A stretch of 64,000 bases of DNA from assembly GCA_002104905.1 (NCBI GenBank), contig MCFE01000235.1, positions 1-64,000 on the forward strand, read 5' to 3'. The notes below the pieces were generated by a model, which did no database searches, was not told where the DNA came from, and saw nothing but the letters and a program-made list of their open reading frames with translations. Below, in pieces: positions 1 to 9,889 of this stretch. Made by a program: the position numbers and the translations under genes. This DNA is from Basidiobolus meristosporus CBS 931.73. Its lineage: Eukaryota; Basidiobolomycota; Basidiobolomycetes; Basidiobolales; Basidiobolaceae. Each line of letters opens with the position of its first letter. Position 1 is the first letter of the stretch.

Positions 1-430
1 GCTTTTTCTACTAATTATCTTTCTTTTTGAAGCACCGGTCTGATGTGTGTCCTTTTCTTTTGCAGTAGTTGCAAAATAGGTTGCTGTTGCCTTTGTAGGG
101 TCTTGGGTACCTCCTTTGTTGGTTATCATTGCTTATTAAAGCATTTTCTTCTTCCTTCTTATTGGCGCTTAATTTTCTTAATTCTTCATCCAGGAGCCTT
201 CCATATATGTAATTTAAGATCAAACCTTCAGTTCTGGACTCTAGGGCTGATACAAGGCCCTGAAACCTGTCTGTCAGGCTATTTAGGATAATAACTATCA
301 CATCCTCATTAGTAGTTGATACACCCATAGATTCCATCTTACCAAACAGTAGGGTAATTCTGTTAATTAGATTTTTCATTTCTTCTCCTGGCAGCATCTT
401 GGTAGTAAAGAATTTTGTCTCAAATGCATT
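1..430 (-). pseudogene. copia-1 gag, 3' part with zinc knuckle (partial)
   Basis: This is the C-terminal half of a Ty1/copia Gag (UBN2-type nucleocapsid), running off the left edge of the window. The frame at 11-430 has the typical Gag stretch (LPGEEMKNLINRITLL, then FQGLVSALESRTE) and a CX2CX4HX4C zinc knuckle (CNYCKRKGHTSDRC) that would bind retroelement RNA. The first residues of the open frame (MALMAQCGTIQWN) are not Gag; they are read from the MITE inserted at 431, so the apparent start codon is an artefact. Upstream Gag sequence resumes at 1162-1288 and 8292-8489. Family and orientation are secure. The gene is broken. Confidence 0.9.
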
Positions 431-1161
431 AGACTTGTTCCATTGGATAGTGCCACATTGAGCCATGAGTGCCAAATGATGCCATAGTGTGCCAGCAAGG
501 CCAAGTGAGCCTATACTTGGCTACAGAGTGTGAAACACAGATCTGCATCTTCATGCAAAACATCACCTGTGTTTCACCTTTGATGCAGGAGATAATCCAT
601 TTTTTGACGTTTTTTTGTGGATCAATATTGTGCAGGATGTGCAAGAGCACTAAAGAATTGAAGATAACATCTGGTACTCTATACCCATGGCACTCTGAAT
701 CTAGCTTCTGTGGCTTGCAACATGTCACAAAAATGCATGGCACTATCTTGGTCCACTGGGACTATCCAGCACAATATTTAAATATTAGCCCTAAAGTAAG
801 ATCAATACAAAGCACTTATAGTGCCAGATAGTACCAGTGGACCAAGATAGTGCCATGCATTTTTGTGACATGTTACAAGCCATAGAAGCTAGATTCAGAG
901 TGCCATGGGTATTGAGTACCAGATGCATATCTTCAATCCTTTAGTGCTCTTACACATCCTGTACAACATTGACCAAAAAAAAGGTCAAAAAATGAATTTT
1001 CTCCATCACAATGAGTGAAACACAGGGGCTGCTTTGCATGAAGATGCAGATCTATATTTCACACTTTGTGGCCAAGTATAGGCTCACTTGGCTTCCCAGG
1101 CACACTGTGATATCATTTGGCACTCATGGCTCCATGCGGCACTATCCAACGGAACAAGTCT
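431..1161. mobile_element. Palindromic MITE copy A (Harbinger-linked)
   Basis: A 731-bp foldback element. It begins AGACTTGTTCCATTGGATAG and ends with the inverted complement. The whole length is one long inverted repeat with arms of about 340-365 bp around a short AT-rich centre near 770-820. It is flanked by a 3-bp duplication ATT (428-430 and 1162-1164). The uninterrupted gag at 7560-7620 shows the empty-site sequence. It encodes no protein; open frames inside it are chance. It shares its terminal sequence with the transposase-side ends of the Harbinger copies at 24678 and 34659, so it is probably a non-autonomous derivative. Confidence 0.9.
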
Positions 1162-1288
1162 ATTTTCTTAGCAGCTGAACATGACTGGTAGGTGTCTTCT
1201 AATGCTTTCCAGGCATTCTTTGCTGTTTTTGCTTTTGAGCATTGAATTAGCTATTTGTCTTTAGCATCAAGGCAAATGCAGTTAAAGG
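1162..1288 (-). pseudogene. copia-1 gag, middle part
   Basis: Gag sequence of copia-1 between the MITE and the copia-2 insertion. It reads like the Gag at 7600-7715 (AKNAWKALEDTYQSC and surrounding residues). It stops abruptly at 1288, where the LTR of copia-2 begins, and continues at 8292. The 5 bases AAAGG at 1284-1288 recur at 8292-8296 as the duplication made by the copia-2 insertion. Confidence 0.85.
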
Positions 1289-1637
1289 TGTTGTAAGAGT
1301 CTTGGAGATATTGGAAATGATTGGGAGGACAAGTAGATTAGGTGGTTTTCACTTGATGATCTATTGAATGTAAAAGTAGTATTTATACTTTTGCCTGGTC
1401 TTGGTATTACAAACACACAGAGTAGGTTAAGGAAGGTCCCAAGAACATGTGTGCAAAGTTTGGGGCTGTTTGGACAACTTTGAGAATTTTCATGTTCTGG
1501 GTACCAGGCATTTTGGTGAAAATATTCCAAGTAAATCCCAACAAGGAATTTGGTCAGTATTCTCTAGGATTTGAGGGTAATGATCTAAGTGACTAAGTTA
1601 GGTGAATATTTAGGTGGAAATACAAATTTTTACAACA
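1289..1637 (-). repeat. copia-2 3' LTR (family A)
   Basis: A 349-bp LTR. Read on the minus strand it begins TGTTGTAAAAATTTG and ends CTCTTACAACA, with a TATAAAT box and an AATAAA-like signal near its 3' end. It pairs with 7943-8291. Confidence 0.92.
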
Positions 1638-1648
1638 CTCCCACCCAG
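1638..1648 (-). promoter_or_regulatory. copia-2 polypurine tract
   Basis: The minus strand reads CTGGGTGGGAG immediately before the 3' LTR and directly after the pol stop codon. This is the usual position of the plus-strand primer. Confidence 0.75.
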
Positions 1649-3474
1649 CTAAATGTTCATACTGACTAGTCCTAATTTTGACCTAAGGTATTCAAACTTG
1701 TCTCTAGCTAATGGTTTAGTAAATATGTCTGCAATCATTTCATCTGTAGGACAGTAAACTAAGCTAACTAAGTTATTCTCTATAGCTTTACATATGAAAT
1801 GATGTCTAATATCTATGTGCTTGGTTCTAGCATGAAAAGTTGGATTTCTACCTAATTGTATACATCCTTGATTATCTTGAAATAAAGTAATAGGCGTTTT
1901 TTGACATAGGCCTAAATCTGTAAGGAGCTTTCTTAACCACATTGCTTCTTTTGTAGCTTCACAGGCTGCCATATACTCTGCCTCTGTGGTGGAAAGTGCT
2001 ACGGTTGGTTGCTTTCTTGAATTCCATGAAATTGCTCCTTTACAGTAAAGAAAGGTGTATCCTGTGGTGGATCTTCTGTCTTCTAAATTTTGTCACCAAT
2101 CAGCATCAGAGTATCCCACAAGATCTTGTTCTGAATCCTTATAAGTGTATCTTAAGCAGATGTCAGCAGTTCCTTTTAGGTATCTAAAAATCCGCTTAAC
2201 TGCTGCTATATGATCAGATCCATAGTTCTGATTATGTTGGCTGACAACTCCCACTGAATATGAGATATCTGGAAATGTTCCAAGCATGATATACATCAGA
2301 CTGCCGACCATTGATTGATAAGGAGAGTCAGGGCTTTCAGATGGCACCAAGCTCTCTTGATTTGGTTGAGTTTTGACCAAGTTAAGGTTTGTCTCCATTG
2401 CGGTAGCTGCGGTTTACAGTCTTCCATTTGGTACTTCTTTAGTATATCTTGAATATACTTGGATTGGCTTAGAGTGATAGTCTGGGTACTTCTGTCTATG
2501 GAGAACTTAATCCCTAAGTAGTAACTAAGTTCTCCTAAATCAGACATCTTGAACTCCTTAGATAGGCTGGATTTAGTTTCTTCCAATGTTTCTAGGTTAT
2601 TGGTGGCTATAATAAGATCATCCACATATAGAGCTAATAGAACTGGATTTGCTCTATCTGGCTTATAGTATATACTATAGTCAGCATTACTTCTTTTGAA
2701 GCTCAAAGATTCCAAATAAGAATCTTTCTTGCAATTCCAGGCTCTTGGTGATTATTTGAGACTATATAGTGACTGTTTAAGCTTGCTGACCAAATGGGGG
2801 TTATCTTGGTCAACAAACCCATCAGGCTGGTCCATATACATGTCCTCATCAAGTTCTCCATTCAAAAATGCAGTTTTTACATCCATTTGATGAATAAAAA
2901 ACTTATATTTGGCTGCAATAGCCAATATTAATCTGATGGAATTAAACTTGGCTACCGGTGCAAAAGTCTCAGTATAGTCAAGTCCTTTTGTTTGAGAGTA
3001 TCCTTTGGCCACAAGTCTTGCTTTGTATCTTTCAATTTTGCCATCAGCCTTGTATTTTGTCTTGAGGACCCATCTGCATCCAATTGATTTTTGGTTGATT
3101 GGTAATTTGACTAAGTCCCAAGTTTGATTTTCTATCAGTGCCTGATGTTCCTCAGTCATTGCAGATCTCCAAAACTTTGTCTGAGGGCTATTTAGGGCCT
3201 CTTTTACAGTCTAGGGTTCATCAATATGGACTGAATAGGCATAGGCTAAGTTTGTACTCTCATTGATATAGCAATTAGGGCAATCTCTTGTCCAATTTGA
3301 TCTCCAGGCATTTGATACTGGAATGATCACTTCTGGGATATTCCTGGGCACTGATTCTGGCTGAACAACGGTTGTAGAGTCCTCTGGAGTGAGAGAATCT
3401 TCATTGTTTTGCTCTGATTCAATCCTGACAATTGGTGGACTTGAGTTCAAATTTTTGTCATCATCTGATGTCAT
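1649..3474 (-). pseudogene. copia-2 reverse transcriptase and RNase H (broken pol)
   Basis: The 3' half of a copia pol polyprotein on the minus strand. RT is recognisable from the conserved [12 protein letters not shown] and ARLVAKGYSQ blocks (about 2990-3090), the MDVKTAFLNGELDE block (about 2850-2890) and the catalytic YVDD (near 2615, in LALYVDDLIIA). RNase H lies at 1649-2340 and ends in the copia tail [22 protein letters not shown]. The frame is broken near 2748 (CAA to TAA in the LKQSPRAW block), near 2400 (frameshift) and near 2093. RT would copy the element's RNA in cytoplasmic particles. This copy could not make a full-length enzyme. The linker at 3211-3474 is low-complexity and variable, as in relatives. 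Confidence 0.9.
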
Positions 3475-4876
3475 TTTTTGTGAAATTTTGAATTTTCATC
3501 AAACAACACATCCCTGGACTTGATAGGCTTCTTTGCTTTGGTATTGAAGAGTCTGTATGACTTACTCTCATTGCAGTAGCCCAAAAATATGCATTTTACA
3601 CTTTTGGCTCAAATTTTGACTGATTTCCGGCCAGTTTTTTGGCATATGCTGTACACCCAAATATTCTTAGATGTTCTGCACTTGGTCTGTATCCATACCA
3701 TGCTTCAAATGGAGTAGAATCATGAAGTATTCTGCTATGACTTCTATTTTTCAGATATACAGCAGTGGCAACTGATTCCGCCCAAAAATCATAGAATAAT
3801 TTTTGATCATGGATCATGGATCTTGCCATATCAATTATTGATCTGTTAGCTTGTTCTGCTACTCTGTTTTGCTGTGGGGAGAATGGTACAGTAGTCTCTT
3901 GCTTTATCCCATGAATTTTGCAGAAGTGGATGAAGAGTTTTGAGGTATATTCTCAACCATTGTCAGAGCATATTTTCTTGAGTTTTTCACCAGTTTCACT
4001 CTCCACCATGGCTTTAAACTCCCTGAACTTAGACAGAGCTTCTTCCTTTCTCTCCATGAAGTAGACCCATGTGTATCTTGTATAATCATCAATAAAAGTG
4101 ATTAAATACTTCATCCCACCTAAGGATAAATTTTGCATAGGTCCACACAGACCTGAGTGAATTAGATATAATTTTTTCTTAGTTTTGATTAACCCAGAGC
4201 TCTTGAAATGGTGTCTGGCTTGTTTCCCATATATGCAGGCTTCACCGTGCTCCAAATTAGGTGGGGGATCAATTTTCACTTCAGAAATTAGCTGATCCTT
4301 GATCATTTTATGCAAATAATCAAAATTGATGTGCCCAAATCTCCTGTGCCATAGCATTGGTGTTTCTTCATTTAAGTTACTTATATTGGCTTCCAAGTAT
4401 GATGGAATATAAGTCAACTTGTATAGATTCTGATCTCTGATGCCCAAAGCAATATGGGCACCATTTTGATCAGTGATCCTGCATCCAGAATTGTCAAAAC
4501 TGAAACTGAGTCCTTCTGCTGTGGCCATGCTTACAGAGAGTAGGTTCTTGGCTATTTCTGGTACATAGAGTACTTCTTTAAAGGTCAGTATATGGATTCC
4601 TTCACTGCTGCTTAGGTTTACTTGGATAGTTCCTTCTCCCACTGCATCAAGTGTTCTATCGTCACCCATGAAAACTTTCTTAATTGGAATTTCTTGATAT
4701 TGGGTAAAAAGTTCTCTTTGGTGAGTAAAGTGTTGAGAAGCTCGAGAATCAATATACTACGTCTGAGAATCCTTGTTTGTGGTCATATTTAGTGCAGATA
4801 TGAATAGTCTATCTTCAGTTGTTGCAGCATTTCCATATTCAGGCTTCTTTTGCTCATAATCTTTCTTTTTGAGACA
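3475..4876 (-). pseudogene. copia-2 protease and integrase (broken pol)
   Basis: The 5' half of copia-2 pol. The integrase has its zinc-binding histidines (LWHRRFGHINFDYLHK, about 4310-4350), the CxxGKQARHHF block, the core, and PQQNRVAEQANR with the catalytic Glu near 3850. The first catalytic Asp is substituted: the block normally reading HSDLCGP reads HSGLCGP (near 4150). Stops separate the frames at 3953-4669, 3596-3829 and beyond. The protease lies just upstream near 4690-4760 (an S-G-A-S-Q-H-like active-site block, diverged). The sequence stops at 4880 where a 1070-bp element is inserted between two copies of CCGG. Integrase would insert the cDNA into nuclear DNA; this one looks inactive. 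Confidence 0.88.
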
Positions 4877-5588
4877 CCGGTGTAGTGGGGTGACAGTGAA
4901 ACCCACTGACAGATGTGCTCATTCCCTTATTTTCTACTTCCCTATACCTCTACTACACTTATTTTAGTTTTATCCCATTTGCCTTACCCAATCAGTACTA
5001 TCCCATAAGCCGGTAGACTATCACACCTGCTTACCTTATTGCATAAGTTACCCCTCACTTTATGAAAGATTACTAGCTATAAGTACTTCTATATTAGGCC
5101 GGTACCCACGCCAGTACCTGTGACACATGATCAACCTGTGTCACCAACCCTACCATTTCCATACCATATATGATATCCCCATGTTACACAGGTTTCAGAA
5201 TACTGATTCCTGATTGGTTGGGTGTGCTGTGCCACTTAGAACCTTCCGGCACCTACTTAGAACATTCTTAGGTCATTCTGATGTCATTAGGATTTCTATT
5301 GATATCCGAAACCTTCTGGAACACCATGATTAGTAATCCCTTAGCCAGTAAGAAAAGTATATAAGGGAGGCTATCCCTCCACAATAAATCATCATCCCTT
5401 TTATCAATATTCCAACTTGTTGATTAGTGTGATCACTGCTACCTGCTGCTACCTGAACTTCCAACCCCAGACCATAGGACACTCCCAGGAAACTGTGCTG
5501 ACAGCCAACTGACCTTGGAGGCACTACTTGTGAGGAATACTCAGAGTAGGTATCTTTTATTATATTTGATTCTTTCCCAAGTTTGTTC

Positions 5589-6831
5589 TGTGGTAATGGA
5601 AAGTATTCCATTACTACAATATCTCTAAACCAATATTGCACTCATTTCTTTATTTTGCTTTTTGCTATTGTAACACACAAGAGAAAGATCAAGAATTTCC
5701 AACTTTGAAGAGCAAATGCTCCAGACCCTGACAAGCAATCCACCCAAGAATATTATGTCATACAGAACACGTAGTAGCCAACACATGTTTCAAATTACAG
5801 CTCATTTGAAGCAGTACTTAAGGAGTTATGACCAAAAGAGTCCAACTATTATATATACTATGCCTTATTGCTAGGATTAATATGGTGACTTTGATCGCAT
5901 GTAACTTTTGAACCAGCCAATCAAATCACGTGACATTTTCACAGGTGCTGCGCCTATGTCCGATCTGCACTACTGCAAAATTTTAGCGTTGTATCACGTG
6001 TATTGCTTGCGCAATCGCCCAAAAACTTTGATCCTTCAAAATTTTCATATATATGACTTCCCCAGCTGAAAAATAAAGGGAGAGCCTCTCTTTCCAGAAT
6101 CTCCACACTACAATTACAAGTTTAAAGGTTATAAGACTTCCCCTGCATCACTTGTACTGTTGAGTATTCTGACTTTGATTGGTACTACATCAGTAAAGAG
6201 ACTGCAAAGCTCACAAGAATCCAATCTAAGTTCTACAAGAAACTACCACTTTTCTGTTGGAAAAGTCCCCTCTAAGAAGCCCCTTTACTCTAAAGACACC
6301 CCTTTAGACACCCCTTTAGTCTAAAGACCCCTTTAGAGACCCCTTTAAGAAACCCCTTTACTCTAAAGAAGTCCCTTAAGGCACCCCTTTAGTGTAAAGT
6401 CCACTTTAGAGACCACTACAAGAAGCCCCTTTACTCTAAAGACACCCCTTTAGACACCCCTTTAGGTCTAAAGACCCCTTTAGAGACTTCTACAACACAC
6501 CCCTTTAGGTTAAAGGGGAGCTCAGTATTTCCATATTAGGAAATATTTTCTCAGAAAGGAAAGTGACTTCCAAATAAGGAAAAGTTACTATAAAAGTAAA
6601 TAAGCCCATTAGTCAACAGAAGGTCAGAACACTGCTGTAGAAGTGATAAACACTGCCTACAGTATATTTTGAGCCCAAGATTGAGGAAAGTAGTGAAAGT
6701 TATATCTTCTATTGGTATATCAAACTCCCAATAAACTATTTCAGTATTAGCATACTGGAGGTTGTTGTATATTGTTGATTAGCCTCTACATTGTAGAACA
6801 AGCCCCAAACTAATCATAATACAAGAAAACA
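5589..6831 (+). mobile_element. 1243-bp TG...CA LTR-like element (LTR-C)
   Basis: It begins TGTGGTAATGGAAAG and ends AAGAAAACA. It is flanked by GTTC at 5585-5588 and 6832-6835. The uninterrupted relative at 53220-53260 gives the empty site. A TATATATGACTT box (about 6048) is followed by AATAAAGGG (about 6072), as expected of an LTR promoter and polyadenylation region. It has no coding capacity. Other, damaged copies lie at 19551-20799 and 48124-49486. Confidence 0.75.
6255..6520 (+). repeat. CCCCTTTAG-type minisatellite inside LTR-C
   Basis: Irregular tandem units built from CCCCTTTAG, ACACCCCTTTAGAC and CTCTAAAG. Because CTTTAG and CTAAAG are inverted complements, many short hairpins are possible. 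The same block, with a different number of units, occurs in the LTR-C copies near 20230-20480 and 49145-49310. Confidence 0.8.
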
Positions 6832-7197
6832 GTTCTTGTACAGGCAAAGATACTTTTCTGTCTTTGTAACTATTGACCACAGCTGCATTCTTATCAAGTC
6901 CCTGCTGGTGGAGTTTACAGTTGTTTTGACTTTGGAAGCTTTAGTACATTGTCATCTCAAAGGACGCTGAACCCAGCACATACTTTTGTTAAGACACCAA
7001 CTAAGATGGGGATTGTAGCTCAATAGTTTTCCCTTGACAAGCTTGTGGCTTTATTTCCCTTCACATTGATTAGAGACAGAACCCAAGTATTCCTAGCAAG
7101 CTTTTGCCAGAGGTTATTGCCCCCAGTGAACACCCCACACACAAAACACTTGAGAAGTGTTGGACATATCTCTCCCTTGGACTTATACACCACCACA

Positions 7198-7911
7198 CCG
7201 GTCCGATGTGTGTCCTTTCCTTTTGCAGTAGTTGCAAAATAGGTTGCTGTTGCCTTTGTAGGGTCTTGGGTACCTCCTTTGTTGGTTATCATTGCTTATT
7301 AAAGCATTTTCCTCTTCCTTCTTATAGGTGCTTGATTTTCTTAAATCTTCATTCAGGAGCCTTCCATATACGTAATTTAAGGTCAAATCTTCAGTTCTGG
7401 ACTCTAGGGCTGATACAAGGCCCTGAAACTTGTCTGTCAGGCTATTCAGGATGGTAACTATCACATCCTCATCAGTAGTTGGTACGCCCACAGATTCCAT
7501 CTCATCTACCAGCAAGGTTATTCTGTTAATTAGATTTTTCATTTCTTCTCCTGGCAGCATCTTTGTAGTAAGGAATTTTTGTCTCAGATACATTTTCTTG
7601 GCAGCTGAACATGACTGGTAGGTGTCTTCCAATGCTTTCCAGGCATTCTTTGCTGTTTTTGCTCTTGAGCATTGAATTAGCAATTTGTCCTTAACATTAA
7701 GGCAAATGCAGTTAAAGGCACTTTGTTCTTTCTTCTGGTACTTTAAGGCTTCCTCTCCCACATTTTTAGGAGGTCATTCTTCTCCCATGACAATATCCCA
7801 AATGCCTCTTTCTTGTAGCAGCATCTTCATCTTCACTTTCCACACTTGGTAATTAGAGCCATCCAACTTTTCAGCAGAGGGAAAAATTCCAGTAATAGCA
7901 GTAGTAGACAT
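7198..7911 (-). pseudogene. copia-2 gag
   Basis: Gag of copia-2. Its start is at 7911 on the minus strand (MSTTAITGIFP), 20 bases beyond the PBS. It reads through the family's N-terminal block (KLDGSNYQVWKVKMK), the UBN2-type middle (7200-7761) and the zinc knuckle CNYCKRKGHTSDRC. A Cys codon in the EECPPK motif near 7772 is TGA, splitting the frame, so the long open part starts only at 7761 (MGEEALKYQKKEQ). At the 3' side the frame runs into LTR-G at 7197 and resumes at 4880. Gag would form the cytoplasmic particle. Confidence 0.9.
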
Positions 7912-7930
7912 TGCAGAGAGTGACAGCTTG

Positions 7931-7942
7931 GGGCTCATAACC
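7931..7942 (-). promoter_or_regulatory. copia-2 primer-binding site (half-tRNA type)
   Basis: The minus strand reads GGTTATGAGCCC directly after the 5' LTR. Its complement, GGGCTCATAACC, matches the anticodon stem and loop (CAT anticodon) of eukaryotic initiator tRNA-Met. This implies priming by an internally cleaved tRNA, as established for Drosophila copia. The same site stands at 8509-8520 and 15909-15920, and in slightly altered form at 41478-41489 and 57807-57818. Confidence 0.8.
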
Positions 7943-8291
7943 TGTTGTAAGAGTCTTGGAGATATTGGAAGTGATTAGGAGGACAAGTAGATTATGTGGT
8001 TTTCACTTAATGATTTGTTGAATATAAAAGTAGTAATTATACTTTTACCTGATCTTGGCATTACAAATATGTAGAATAGGTTAAGAAAGGTCCCAAGAAC
8101 ATGTGTGCAATGTTTGAGGCTTTTTGGACAACTTTGAGAATTCTCATGTTCTGGGTACCAGGTATTTTGGTGAAAATATTCTAAATAAATCCCAACTAGG
8201 ATTTTGGTCAGTATTCTCTAGGATTTGAGGGTAATGATCTAAGTGACTAAGTTAGGTGAATATTTAGGTGGAAATACAAATTTTTACAACA
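7943..8291 (-). repeat. copia-2 5' LTR (family A)
   Basis: A 349-bp LTR pairing with 1289-1637, with the same TGTTGTAAAAATTTG...CTTACAACA boundaries. It adjoins the duplication AAAGG at 8292-8296. Confidence 0.92.
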
Positions 8292-8489
8292 AAAGGCACT
8301 TTGTTCTTTCTTCTGGTACTTCAAGGCTTCCTCTCCCACATTTTTAGGAGGGCATTCTTCTCCCATGACAATATCCTAAAGGCCTCTTTCTTGTAGCAGC
8401 ATCTTCATCTTCACCTTCCACACTTGTTAGTTAGATCCATCCAACTTTTCAGCAGTGGGAAAAATTCCAGTGATAGCAGTAGTTGACAT
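8292..8489 (-). pseudogene. copia-1 gag, N-terminal part
   Basis: The first ~65 codons of the copia-1 Gag (MSTTAITGIFPTAEKLDGSN, start at 8489). They are cut at 8292 by the copia-2 insertion, and the rest of the gene continues at 1288. A stop follows LDGSN (TGG to TAG-type change near 8428), and the following residues match the VKMKMLLQERG block. Confidence 0.85.
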
Positions 8490-8508
8490 TGCAGAGAGTG
8501 ACAACTTG

Positions 8509-8520
8509 GGGCTCATAACC
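8509..8520 (-). promoter_or_regulatory. copia-1 primer-binding site
   Basis: GGTTATGAGCCC on the minus strand, immediately inside the 5' LTR. It matches the site at 7931-7942. Confidence 0.78.
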
Positions 8521-8869
8521 TGTTGTAAGGGTACTGGAGATATTGAAGGTGACTTGGAAAGTAAGTAGATTAAGTGGTTTTCACTTAATGATTTATTGAA
8601 TGTGAAAGTAGCATTTATACTTTTACCTGATCTTGGCATTACAAATATGTAGAATAGGTTAAGGAAGGTCCCAAGAACATGTGTGCAACGTCTGAGGCTT
8701 TTTGGACAACTTTGAGAATTCTCATGTTCTGGGTACCTGGTATTTTGGTGAAAATATTCTAAATAAATCCTGACAAGGAATTTGGTCAGTATTCCCTAGG
8801 ATTTGAAGGTAGTGATCTAATTGACTAAGTTAGGTGAATATTTAGGTGGGATTACAAATTCTTACAACA
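8521..8869 (-). repeat. copia-1 5' LTR (family A)
   Basis: A 349-bp LTR, TGTTGTAAGAATTTG...ACTCTTACAACA-like on the minus strand and clearly diverged from the copia-2 LTRs. To its right lies RT sequence of copia-3, so copia-1 inserted into copia-3. The matching 3' LTR and second duplication lie outside the window. Confidence 0.88.
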
Positions 8870-9880
8870 TTGATTATTAAAAAGCTTATATTTGGCTGCA
8901 ATAGCCAATGTTAATCTGATGGAATTAAACTTGATTACTGGTGCAAAGGTCTTAGTATAATCAAGTCCTTTTACTTGAGAATAACCTTTGGCCATAAGTC
9001 TTGCTTTGTATCTTACAATTGTACCATCAGCCTTATATTTTGTCTTAAAGACCCATCTACATCAAATTGATTTTTGGTTGTTTGGTAATTTGACTAACCC
9101 CCAAGGTTGATTTTCCATCAGGGCCTGATGCTCCTCAGTCATTGCAGCTCTTCAAAACTTTGTCTGAGGGCTATTTAGGGCCTCTTTTACAGTCTGGGGT
9201 TCATCAATATGGACTGAATTGGCATAGGCTAAGTTTTTACCCTCATTGATGTGGTAATTTGGGCTATTTCTTGTCTGTTTAGATCTCCAGGCGTTTGATA
9301 CTTAAATGCTCACTCCTGGGATATTCCTAGGCACTGATTCAGGCTGAGACATGGTTGTGGAGCTCTCTGAAGTGAAAAAATGTCACTGTTTCGCTCTAAT
9401 TAAGTCCTGACTATTGGCAGACTTCAGACCAGATTTTTGTCTTCATTTGATGTCATTTTTTATGAGATTTTCATATTTGCATCTAACAACACATCCCTGG
9501 ACTTAGTCAGCTCCTTTACTTTGGGACTGTAGAGTCTGTATGCCTTACTCTCATTGCAGTAGCCTAAAAATATTCATTTTCCACTTTTTGCTGCTACTTT
9601 TGACTGATTTCTGAGCTGTCTCTTAGCATATGCTATACACCCAAGTATTCTTAGATGTTCTGCACTTGGTCTGTATCCATACCATGCTTTAAATGGAGTA
9701 GAGTCACAAAGTATTATGTTGTAACTCCCATGTTTAAGGTACACAGCTGCAGCAACTGATTCCCCCCCTCAAAATCATAAGGTAATTTTTGATCATGGAT
9801 CATAGATCGTGCCATATCAATTATTGATCTGTTTGCATGTTTTGCTACGCCATTTTGCTGTGGGGAGTATGGTACAGTAG
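8870..9880 (-). pseudogene. copia-3 RT N-terminal part and linker (relic)
   Basis: Minus-strand pol relic. The blocks [22 protein letters not shown] and the ETFAPVxKFNSI region are recognisable at about 8900-9070. The variable linker and the GYRPSAEHLRIFG-type integrase C-terminal block follow up to 9880. Many stops and frameshifts are present and no long frame survives. RT sequence ends abruptly at 8870 against the copia-1 LTR; the rest of this gene presumably lies left of the window. Confidence 0.82.
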
Positions 9881-9889
9881 TCTCTTGCT

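Larger units (their letters stand above)
4881..7197 (+). mobile_element. 1070-bp TG...CA LTR-like element (LTR-G), interrupted
   Basis: It begins TGTAGTGGGGTGAC and ends CACCACCACA. It is flanked by a 4-bp duplication CCGG (4877-4880, 7198-7201) inside the copia-2 gag. Removing the nested insertion (5589-6831 plus a 4-bp duplication) leaves 1070 bp, the same length as the copy at 52864-53933. It has no coding capacity. A TATATAAGGG box near 5355 and an AATAAATC signal near 5383 suggest a solo LTR, most likely of a gypsy-type element whose internal region is not in the window. A short TIR element is the alternative. Confidence 0.75.
1289..8291 (-). mobile_element. copia-2, full-length Ty1/copia element with nested insertions
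   Basis: A complete minus-strand copia retrotransposon with 349-bp LTRs (1289-1637 and 7943-8291), PBS, gag, protease, integrase, RT, RNase H and polypurine tract in copia order. It is flanked by a perfect 5-bp duplication AAAGG (1284-1288, 8292-8296). Its own length is about 4.68 kb once the 4881-7197 insertion and its 4-bp duplication are removed. It landed in the gag gene of a related element (copia-1). Its frames carry several stops and a substituted integrase residue, so it is not autonomous. Confidence 0.93.

Noticed and set aside
469-831. A 120-codon plus-strand frame inside the MITE
   Set aside because: It lies wholly in a palindromic non-coding element; equivalent frames in other copies are not conserved.
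5330-5641. A 103-codon frame in LTR-G, repeated at 53165-53437
   Set aside because: It spans the LTR-G/LTR-C junction in one copy; conservation reflects the repeat itself, and the frame ends differ.
7020-7292. A CCHC-looking frame (LLKCFVCGVF) in the LTR-G end
   Set aside because: It reads across the LTR-G/copia-2 junction, so it is a chimera of non-coding LTR and gag antisense.
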